Positions 24,360 through 31,256 of a stretch of DNA of 42,316 bases are shown piece after piece. Origin of the DNA: a virus. Position 1 is the stretch's first letter; each line of letters opens with the position of its first letter. Location: the IMG/VR virus record IMGVR_UViG_3300042502_001936, positions 1 through 42,316 of that record. One strand, 5' to 3'. The translations under genes and the position numbers were made by a program. The notes beneath the pieces are model-generated. The model was not told the origin of the DNA. It searched no databases and saw only the letters and a list, made by a program, of their open reading frames with translations.

Positions 24360-24368
24360 AATGATAAA

Positions 24369-24396
24369 AAAAAAGACCCTTTTGGGTCCCTTTTTT
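24369..24396 (-). terminator. Terminator after the M20 peptidase
   Basis: In minus-strand orientation: GACCC, loop AAAA, GGGTC, then a run of T. It lies directly after the stop of the peptidase gene (24397). Confidence 0.75.
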
Positions 24397-25413
24397 TTAA
24401 TAATCATATCTGAAATACTCTTCATTATCTGTTCCGTAATTTACGATTGAATAACCTCCATTAAATTCATCATAATCCCATAGGTCAGAAAAATCTTCAT
24501 CATCCTTGTAATGATAATCTAAGTCATTGTCATCATTATCCTCATCGTAAAACAAGTCTTCTTTTTCTGTTAGAATAGTTTTAGTATTTTCTTTCTTCAC
24601 AGGAGCCCAAGAAGTTGATACGTAACTAACAATTGGGTCTTCAACTCTTTCGTAGAAGTTTTCACCAAGAGTTTTATGAAGTTTAAGACCTAATTCAAAA
24701 CCATTTTGAACCTCGTCAATAACAACATACTCATTTGCTGTGTGGTAACGGTGATAACCTGCTGCCAAGTTCAAACACGAGAAACCAAACTTCTCCATCA
24801 AAGGCCAAATATCAGTATAAGGGTGACGTTCCCAATGTGTGATACCGTGTTCAGTGATAAGACCACCTACTTTTGAGCCAAATTCAGATTTTTTACCAAA
24901 AAGTTGTTTACCCATAAGTGTCATACTCATTGAGTCTCCTTCAGGTGAATCATACTGAATAGCGTAACCAACATTTTTAAAGAACTCAGGGTCAGCTTGG
25001 CGTGAACCAACACAACCTACTTCTTCCGATACAAAGAATGCTGCTTTAACGTTGTCCAATGTATCCAACATTTCAAGACAAAGATAAACACCACACTTAT
25101 CATCACCACCAATACCGGATGGTTTCATAGTTTCTTTATCGATACCAGTAAGAATAACTCTACCGTTTTCTTCTAATTGAACTACTTTAAAGTTTGGGTT
25201 AACTTTGTGGACAGTATCCGTGTGTGATACAAAACAAGGGTACCATTCAGCTTTACCTTTAGTAACATAGATATTACCGATTTTATCTGTGTAATGCTCA
25301 AAACCTTTTTCTGTCAAGACATTTTGTAAGTAAGTAATCATCAACTCCTCATCACCTGAGTATGTAGGTACTGATAATACTTCTTTTAATCTTTGTAATT
25401 TTCTATCTTCCAT
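24397..25413 (-). CDS. M20-type zinc metallopeptidase (peptidase T-like)
   Basis: 338 aa. Metal-site motifs of the M20 family: HTDTVH (64-69), GIGGDDKCGV (100-109, Asp104), FFVSEEVG (126-133, catalytic Glu130 and metal-binding Glu131), IQYDSP (152-157), and HRYHTANEYV (221-230). The lid domain found in longer M20 peptidases is mostly missing, as in short deacetylase/aminopeptidase variants. It probably trims peptides or a modified amino acid. The last 65 residues are a very acidic Asp/Tyr-rich tail (EDNDDNDLDYHYKDDEDF) of unknown role. A host-type promoter precedes it and a terminator follows, so it is an independent unit (a moron-like insertion) within the late region. Confidence 0.85.
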   Translation of the reverse strand: MEDRKLQRLKEVLSVPTYSGDEELMITYLQNVLTEKGFEHYTDKIGNIYVTKGKAEWYPCFVSHTDTVHKVNPNFKVVQLEENGRVILTGIDKETMKPSGIGGDDKCGVYLCLEMLDTLDNVKAAFFVSEEVGCVGSRQADPEFFKNVGYAIQYDSPEGDSMSMTLMGKQLFGKKSEFGSKVGGLITEHGITHWERHPYTDIWPLMEKFGFSCLNLAAGYHRYHTANEYVVIDEVQNGFELGLKLHKTLGENFYERVEDPIVSYVSTSWAPVKKENTKTILTEKEDLFYDEDNDDNDLDYHYKDDEDFSDLWDYDEFNGGYSIVNYGTDNEEYFRYDY

Positions 25414-25435
25414 AGTGTGTTTTTTAATTATAAAG

Positions 25436-25466
25436 CAAATATACGTTATGTTTTTACTTTGGCAAA
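25436..25466 (-). promoter_or_regulatory. Bacteroidota-type promoter of the M20 peptidase
   Basis: Minus strand: TTTG at 25466-25463, 19-nt spacer, TATATTTG at 25443-25436, a full match to TTTG-N19-TAnnTTTG. The ATG at 25413 lies 22 nt beyond the -7 element. Confidence 0.65.
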
Positions 25467-25497
25467 ATTTTTGTTGAAAAAAAATTAAAACTTTTTC

Positions 25498-25507
25498 TAT
25501 TTATAGA
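25498..25507 (+). promoter_or_regulatory. Weak late-promoter-like motif before the gp26-like gene
   Basis: CTATTTATAG, 84 nt upstream of the ATG at 25592. The spacing is longer than for other copies and the flanks differ; low confidence. Confidence 0.25.
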
Positions 25508-25591
25508 GAAATGAATAAATCTTTACTTTGTTAATAAAGGGTTTAAGATTAAAATATAAAATAATATAAAATATAAAAAAAAGTTTTTAAA

Positions 25592-26353
25592 ATGTCAAAT
25601 CAAGAAAACGAATTTAATTTTGATGCTCCATTCGATGTACTAGAGTTACCATCAAAAGGATTATTGTACCCAGGTAGACCATCTACGGTTAGGGTAGAAT
25701 ATCTTACTGCTTCCGATGAGAATATTTTAACTTCACCAAACTTAATTAAAAGTGGTAAAGTTTTAGATATTCTTCTACAAAAGAAAATTAAAAGTACAGA
25801 AATCTCTTTAGACCAAATGTTAGTTGGTGATAGAAACTCCATTATGATTTGGTTAAGAGCCACAGGATATGGTGAAATGTATCCAGTTAAAATGATGGAC
25901 CCTGAAACAGGTGATGAATTTGAAACAGAAATTGATTTGTCTGCTTTAGGTACAAAAGAATTAACTGCTGAACCAGATGAAAATGGTGAGTTTGACTTTT
26001 TCTTACCTAGAAGTAAAAAGAAAATTAAATTTAAATTGTTAACTGTTTCTGATGAATCTTCTATCAGTAAAAAAACAGACCAAAGAAACAAAGCAACAAA
26101 ATCTTTAATTAGTAACGCTTTAACATATAGATTACAGGCACAAATTAAAGAAATTGACGGTAACAGAGACCCTGCTTTCCTTGCTAAGTTTATTGAAGTT
26201 ATGCCAGCTTTTGATTCTCTAAAGTTTAGAGAATATTCAGACGAAATTGAGCCAGGAATAGAACTGGAGGTGGACGTGGAGGGACCATCTGGTCCATTTC
26301 GTAGTCCCTTTAACATTGGACTCAACTTTTTTTGGCCTAACGCTAGAGTATAG
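25592..26353 (+). CDS. T4 gp26-like baseplate hub / tail assembly protein
   Basis: 253 aa. The start (FDAPFDVLELPSKGLLYPG) and LTASDENILTSPNLIKSGKV followed by LVGDRNSIMIWLRATGYGE are characteristic of the T4 gp26-like baseplate family (Pfam T4_baseplate). In T4 this is a small hub-assembly protein; in many myoviruses the equivalent may act as a tail assembly chaperone. It is located a few genes before the tape measure. The last codons read AAC-TTT-TTT-TGG within a run of seven T (26327-26333), where a second frame (26316-26522) overlaps. A slip here would fuse the two products, as in tail chaperone pairs. Confidence 0.8.
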   Translation: MSNQENEFNFDAPFDVLELPSKGLLYPGRPSTVRVEYLTASDENILTSPNLIKSGKVLDILLQKKIKSTEISLDQMLVGDRNSIMIWLRATGYGEMYPVKMMDPETGDEFETEIDLSALGTKELTAEPDENGEFDFFLPRSKKKIKFKLLTVSDESSISKKTDQRNKATKSLISNALTYRLQAQIKEIDGNRDPAFLAKFIEVMPAFDSLKFREYSDEIEPGIELEVDVEGPSGPFRSPFNIGLNFFWPNARV

Positions 26354-26522
26354 AAAAAACCTAATAGAGGTAATCTATTATATGGTTAAACATATGCGTT
26401 TTAGTTATTCAGAAATTTTAAAAATGCCTGTTTGGGAAAGGAGAATCTATGTTGACCTTTGGCAAAAAGAAATGGAAGAACAACAAAAACAGTATAAAAA
26501 TGCTCAAAGCAAAAAAAGATAA
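26316..26522 (+). CDS. Overlapping gp51-like / chaperone C-terminal partner
   Basis: 68 codons in the +1 frame relative to the gp26-like gene, beginning at a TTG (26316). Internal ATGs come later, at about 26382 and 26394. The product runs FFGLTLEYRKNLIEVIYYMV, then FSYSEILKMPVWERRIYVDLW, and a basic-polar tail. It is reminiscent of small T4 gp51-like hub-assembly proteins. Because the meaningful sequence seems to start upstream of any ATG, expression may use TTG, or a +1/-2 slip on the T7 run at 26327-26333. Programmed frameshifts of either kind occur in tail chaperone genes of phages Mu (-2) and PSA (+1). Alternatively it is an independent small gene translated by coupling. Confidence 0.65.
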   Translation: MDSTFFGLTLEYRKNLIEVIYYMVKHMRFSYSEILKMPVWERRIYVDLWQKEMEEQQKQYKNAQSKKR

Positions 26523-26536
26523 AACAAAATTAAGGC

Positions 26537-26545
26537 ATATTTATC
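26537..26545 (+). promoter_or_regulatory. Late-promoter-like motif before the 590-aa gene
   Basis: ATATTTATC, 17 nt upstream of the ATG at 26563 and followed by AATAAAAA as in other copies. Confidence 0.5.
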
Positions 26546-26562
26546 AATAAAAAGAAATCAAA

Positions 26563-28335
26563 ATGCCTAGAAGTATAAAAGAAATACTTGAAGATTATAA
26601 ACAAGAGGTAAATTCAGGCTCAAAAGGCCTGAATTTTAGTGCATATAAAAATGAAATGATTACCGAAAAAAGAGTAAAGGTACCTGGTATTGAAAAAAAC
26701 GTTGCTACAAGTGCTGGTGAAGGGTACTCAAACATGGATGTTGTTAAACAAAATCTAAGGTCTTTAGGTTTTGACGTTGATGATTTGGGTAAACAAAAAA
26801 CTGTTGCTCAATTAATGGCAGCACCTTTTGGTTTTAAATTTTCACTTCTTTGGCCTAAAGAAAATAAATGGGGTGAAAAAAGTTATGTTACTCTATCAAT
26901 AAATGATAAAGCAGTAGAAGCCGATAGAATTGATACTAGAGCAAAAGTTTCTAACCCAAATAGTAATGGTAAATTAATATTAGAAACAAAATTAGGTCCG
27001 GCAATTATTTTTATAGACCCTAAAGAAATAGAAAGAACTTTAGGTGGTGATGCCGGTAAGTTACCACCAGGTAAAAAAGGTGAAAACTATAAAAGAATGT
27101 TAGAAGAAGGTGTTACTTATAAAGTACAAGTAGATTCAGACGTTATTTTATCAGGAGAAGGTAATGAAGAAACAGAGGGGGAGGAAACAGAAAAAGAAAT
27201 TCCAATTCCAGAAGAAATCGCTTCAGGTAAAAATAGAAATGAAATTTTTAGATTATTACTAAAAGGTTTTGGTAAATACGATGGAGCTGTTGTTTATGGT
27301 GATGGTTTTAAAGACCCTGAAATGGCTAAAGAATATTCTAAACTACAAAGAGAAGTACAAAAGGGTAATGCTAGTAAAGAAGATTTAAAAGAGTTTAGGG
27401 AAAAGTCTGGTAGGGATTCTTACAGTATGATGGTTTCTAATTTAAGAAAGTCATTTCCAAATAACTTTTTAAAAAACTTATCAAAAGTTTTCCCTGAATT
27501 TAATATTCAATTTACAAAACAAAATGTCGAAGAAAATTATACTTTATCTGAAGATGAAAAAAACAAAGACAAATATAAAAGATGGAATTTAGTTTTTCCT
27601 GGTAAAGTTGTGGGGGGTCAGACCTTAGACAATTTAGATAAGAACGTTAGAGAATTTATGGTGGCAGTTAAAAAATGGTTTGCTGTACCTGTAAAGGGGC
27701 CTGATGGTAAAAAACGTTCTTATAGTATTTCTTATGATGAAGACAAGGTAAATCAGTACTGGAATAATTTTTACGGTACTAAAACTGAATCTAAGTTAAC
27801 ACTTTCAAATATTTTAATGGAAATGTTAAAAGAAGAAGATGATACAAATGGTGGTAAAACAGTTAAACCCGATTATCTTTTATTAAAAATATTACCTGGT
27901 GGATTACAAACTATTGATGAAGGTCAAGAAGACGTTGAATCTCGTGAGGTGGGGGGTTCAAAAGGTTCTAAAAAACAACTTATTGATGCTGTTTTAGTTG
28001 AAGCGTCAGCTTTCTTTAAAGAAGGGGAGGACGGTAAAATAAATCAAAATGATTTAAATGTATTACCTGGTTATTCTAACGATAAAACTTATAGTGATAA
28101 AAAAGGTAAGTCCAATTTAAACATCGAATACACTAAGGACGGTAAAGTAACTAAAGGTGTTATAACCATTAAAAATAATACTAAATTAACTAATTTATTA
28201 ACAGAAGTTATTAGGGGTGGTGATATGAAAATCAAAAAATCTAAAACAGATAGTAAATTTATTATCTTATATTATCCTTCACAAACAGAAGTTTCAAATA
28301 AAATTAATAACACTTGGAGTGAAATTTTAAAATAA
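26563..28335 (+). CDS. Large hypothetical virion-associated protein
   Basis: 590 aa, no family recognised. It starts PRSIKEILEDYKQEVNSG, an amphipathic segment loosely like the tag on other proteins here. An acidic linker (EGNEETEGEETEKEIPIP) near residue 210 separates an N-terminal domain (with LMAAPFGFKFSLLWPKENKW) from a central helical domain holding SNLRKSFPNNFLKNLSK followed by VFPEFNI. This latter stretch resembles SFIKNLQKSFPEFGI in the 806-aa protein. The C-terminus is mixed alpha/beta. Genomic position between the gp26-like pair and the tape measure suggests a tail or ejected protein. A perfect hairpin lies in codons 16-25. Confidence 0.5.
   Translation: MPRSIKEILEDYKQEVNSGSKGLNFSAYKNEMITEKRVKVPGIEKNVATSAGEGYSNMDVVKQNLRSLGFDVDDLGKQKTVAQLMAAPFGFKFSLLWPKENKWGEKSYVTLSINDKAVEADRIDTRAKVSNPNSNGKLILETKLGPAIIFIDPKEIERTLGGDAGKLPPGKKGENYKRMLEEGVTYKVQVDSDVILSGEGNEETEGEETEKEIPIPEEIASGKNRNEIFRLLLKGFGKYDGAVVYGDGFKDPEMAKEYSKLQREVQKGNASKEDLKEFREKSGRDSYSMMVSNLRKSFPNNFLKNLSKVFPEFNIQFTKQNVEENYTLSEDEKNKDKYKRWNLVFPGKVVGGQTLDNLDKNVREFMVAVKKWFAVPVKGPDGKKRSYSISYDEDKVNQYWNNFYGTKTESKLTLSNILMEMLKEEDDTNGGKTVKPDYLLLKILPGGLQTIDEGQEDVESREVGGSKGSKKQLIDAVLVEASAFFKEGEDGKINQNDLNVLPGYSNDKTYSDKKGKSNLNIEYTKDGKVTKGVITIKNNTKLTNLLTEVIRGGDMKIKKSKTDSKFIILYYPSQTEVSNKINNTWSEILK
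26610..26636. repeat. Perfect intragenic hairpin
   Basis: Arms AAATTCAGGC and GCCTGAATTT with a 7-nt loop TCAAAAG, near the 5' end of the 590-aa gene. It is followed by a short T run, so it is terminator-like although within coding sequence. Confidence 0.6.
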
Positions 28336-28342
28336 GTTTTAA

Positions 28343-31138
28343 ATGGCTGACGAAAATTTTGGGCAAAATAAAAAAGACGCCAAAGAATACTACGATACCC
28401 AAAGGCAAATAGCCAAGGTTATTAAACAACAAACCGAAAGTTGGTCAACATATGGTGATGCTCAAAAAACTGTTTCTGAAAATGCTAAACAGATACGAGA
28501 TACACAGAAAAGAATTAATGAGTTATTAGCTGAAGGTTCTAAGGAAGCTAAAGCTGAAGCAGCTGAACTACAAAAACAAGTTGATTATACTAGAGAATTA
28601 AACAAAGAATTAGCTAAAACTAGTGTCCTATTAAAAGCTGGTGGTAAAGCCATTGGTAAATGGGGTATGGACAAATTGTCAAAAGGTTTTGACAATATTC
28701 TAGATAGGTACAACAGAATGGATAGGTCTTCTAGAGAAGCAGCTATCAACATCGGTATGTCCACCACTAGAATGAACCAGTTTAGAATGGTTGTGGCAAA
28801 ATCACAGTCTAGTTTAACCGCGATGGGTGTTGAACTTGAGAAAGCTGGTCAAATGCAAGAATCTTTTGCTGACGCTACAGGTAGACAAGTGATGTTAACC
28901 GAAAAGACATTGGTACAAATGGCTGCTTTAGCTAAGACAACTGGAATGGCTGAAGAAGAAATGGCTGGTTTAGTTGGTCAGATGGATTCTTTCGGTATGG
29001 GGGCACAAGCCTCGTCACAAGCAATAAGTAATATTGTACAAAGAACAAATAAGTTAGGACTTAATACCAAAAACGTGATGAAAAAGATTACACAGAATGT
29101 GGGTCTTTTAAATAAACTTAGTTTTAAAAATGGTATTAATGGTTTAGCTAAAATGGCTAGATATTCAGAAAAATATAAATTGTCGTTAGAAGCTGCAGCT
29201 GGTTTCGCTGAAAAGGTAATGAGACCTGAAGGTGCTATTGATGCGGCAGCTAATTTACAGGTGTTAGGTGGTAGTATGGCTCAAATGGGTGATGCTTTTC
29301 AGTTAATGGGTCAGGCAAGAAATAACCCTGAAGAATTTATAAAGACTATCACAAAAGGTGCTGCGGAAGCTGCACAATGGGACGATGTTTCCAAAAGTTT
29401 TAAAGTTAGTGCTTATCAAATGGATAGGTTAAGAGAGGCGTCTGAAGCAACAGGTATCTCTGTGGAAGAATTAGCTGGGACTGCTAAACAAACAGCTAAG
29501 ATGAATATGTTTGGTAACCTAATTAAAATTTCTGGTGATGATAAGGAATTCTTGTCGGGGATAATGGAACTTGACAGTAAAGGTCAGGCTTTCCTTTTTG
29601 ATGAGAAGGGTCATAAACAATATTTAAAAGATTTAAGTGCAACAGACCAACAAGCTATAGCGGATAAATTAACCGCGGAAAAAGAAACTGAAAAAGAAAG
29701 AGCAATATCAAGACAAACTTCACAAGATTTATTAGTGAATAATTTAAATGCATTGTTAGATAAATTAATGCCAGCAATAGTTAAATTTGACGATAGTCTT
29801 AGACCTATGTTGGAATCTTTGTTAAAGAAACTTGGTTCATGGGTTGATTCTTTAATTAAAAACCCTTGGTTACTTAAACTAGCTTTAGGTCTATTGGTAT
29901 TTGCTAAAGTGGCACCAATATTATCAGCAATTCTTTCCCCATTAGCTTGGTTGTTGAAGGGTAGAATGTTAGCTCGTGGTTTTAATGCAGGTGTTGCTAA
30001 AGGACCTTTAGGTGCCGCGGGTGCAGCTAAAAGTGGTGCACAAAGTGGTGCTGGTGGTAATATGGTTAAAGCTAAATCAGGTAAAATGTACAACGCTGAT
30101 AGCCCACAAGGAAAAATGATTAGTACTAAAGGTGGGACTCAACCATTAGGTGGAGGTCAGTCTGGTCAAGCAGGTAAGGCTAGTCAAATGGGTGATTCAA
30201 CGGGAAAATCGGCAACAAACATGTTAAAAGGAGCCGCAGCTATATTAATCTTATCAGCAGCTTTATTTGTATTCGCTAAAGCGTTACAGGAGTTTGAAAA
30301 GTTACAAAATGGGTGGCAAACATTAGCTTTAGCCGCAGTTAGTCTACTTGTTTTATCTGGAGCTTTATACGTTGTCGGTCAGATAATGAGTAAAGCAAGT
30401 ACAAATATATTATTGGGGTCTGTAGCTATATTAGCCTTAGGTATTGCGTTGATACCGTTTGCTTACGCGATGTCATTACTCGCTGGTGTGGGTGTGGGTA
30501 CTATGTTAGGTGCCGCATTAGCCCTTGGTGCTTTTGCGTTAGCAGCATTTTTAATGGGTGTGGCTCTTGTACCTATTTTATTAGGTGCTGTAGCAATTGC
30601 CGTTTTGAGTTTAGCTTTGATGTTATTCGGGACAGCTCTACAAATGGTAGCACCTGGAATGGAAATGTTCTTATCTTCACTTTCACAATTACCTTCATTA
30701 ATTGGTCCGTTATTTATGTTTGGTCCGGCCTTAATGTTAGCGTCTGTTGGTATATTTGCTTTATCAGTTTCTTTATTCGCGTTAGGTGCCGCTTGGTGGT
30801 TTGGTGGGAGTGCCTTTAAAGATTTAACACATAGTCTTGCAGCACTTAAAGGATTAGACCTTTCTGGTATGTCATCTTCCATAAGGGCAATAAATCGTGT
30901 TGATTTGGATAAGATTGAGGCTATTAAAGATTTGGCTTCAATGCTTTCTTTAGTTAGTTTGTTTGGTGGTATTAAAATTGAATTTGGTGATATCGATGTT
31001 AAAGGTACTATTAATCTTAAAGGAGGGAGTGGGGTTAGTAGAGGTACTGATTGGGTTAACGACCCTGTATTTGTTTCCAAACTTAAAAACCTTATTTGGG
31101 AATCTACCGGTAAAGGTAAAAAGGGCGGCAAATCCTAA
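28343..31138 (+). CDS. Tail tape measure protein
   Basis: 931 aa. Residues 1-120 are coiled coil (DTQKRINELLAEGSKEAK). The middle (about 140-480) is helical with typical tape-measure wording: LTEKTLVQMAALAKTTGM, VQRTNKLGLNTKNVM, DAAANLQVLGGSMAQMG. From about 510 to 850 come several hydrophobic segments (LLKLALGLLVFAKVAPIL, ILILSAALFVFAKAL, LAAFLMGVALVPILLGAVAI), as expected for a protein that inserts in the inner membrane after ejection. A Gly/Ser/Gln linker divides the two hydrophobic blocks at about 555-625. It spans the tube lumen and sets tail length. If length scales with residues (about 1.5 angstrom each) the tail would be near 140 nm; this is inference. Confidence 0.85.
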   Translation: MADENFGQNKKDAKEYYDTQRQIAKVIKQQTESWSTYGDAQKTVSENAKQIRDTQKRINELLAEGSKEAKAEAAELQKQVDYTRELNKELAKTSVLLKAGGKAIGKWGMDKLSKGFDNILDRYNRMDRSSREAAINIGMSTTRMNQFRMVVAKSQSSLTAMGVELEKAGQMQESFADATGRQVMLTEKTLVQMAALAKTTGMAEEEMAGLVGQMDSFGMGAQASSQAISNIVQRTNKLGLNTKNVMKKITQNVGLLNKLSFKNGINGLAKMARYSEKYKLSLEAAAGFAEKVMRPEGAIDAAANLQVLGGSMAQMGDAFQLMGQARNNPEEFIKTITKGAAEAAQWDDVSKSFKVSAYQMDRLREASEATGISVEELAGTAKQTAKMNMFGNLIKISGDDKEFLSGIMELDSKGQAFLFDEKGHKQYLKDLSATDQQAIADKLTAEKETEKERAISRQTSQDLLVNNLNALLDKLMPAIVKFDDSLRPMLESLLKKLGSWVDSLIKNPWLLKLALGLLVFAKVAPILSAILSPLAWLLKGRMLARGFNAGVAKGPLGAAGAAKSGAQSGAGGNMVKAKSGKMYNADSPQGKMISTKGGTQPLGGGQSGQAGKASQMGDSTGKSATNMLKGAAAILILSAALFVFAKALQEFEKLQNGWQTLALAAVSLLVLSGALYVVGQIMSKASTNILLGSVAILALGIALIPFAYAMSLLAGVGVGTMLGAALALGAFALAAFLMGVALVPILLGAVAIAVLSLALMLFGTALQMVAPGMEMFLSSLSQLPSLIGPLFMFGPALMLASVGIFALSVSLFALGAAWWFGGSAFKDLTHSLAALKGLDLSGMSSSIRAINRVDLDKIEAIKDLASMLSLVSLFGGIKIEFGDIDVKGTINLKGGSGVSRGTDWVNDPVFVSKLKNLIWESTGKGKKGGKS

Positions 31139-31228
31139 TTAATATATAAGCATTTATTATTTATTATTAATACTTATTTTTAATTAAAGCTGATATGCGC
31201 TAAAATTAGTAAGTAAATTTAAATATGT

Positions 31229-31240
31229 AAATATTTATAT
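31229..31240 (+). promoter_or_regulatory. Late-promoter-like motif before the baseplate cluster
   Basis: AATATTTATATA, 16 nt upstream of the ATG at 31257, within a 118-bp gap that otherwise shows only AT-rich sequence. It probably drives the 1457-aa, gp53-like and 1725-aa genes. Confidence 0.55.
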
Positions 31241-31256
31241 AAAAAAGTTTAAAGGT

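Noticed and set aside
25600-26325. Long open minus-strand frame (241 codons) antisense to the gp26-like gene
   Set aside because: The plus strand gives a recognisable baseplate protein; the antisense product is Ser/Leu-rich with no motif.
30463-31131. Long open minus-strand frame (222 codons) antisense to the tape measure
   Set aside because: Pro/Ala/Asn-rich shadow of the hydrophobic tape-measure repeats with no start context.
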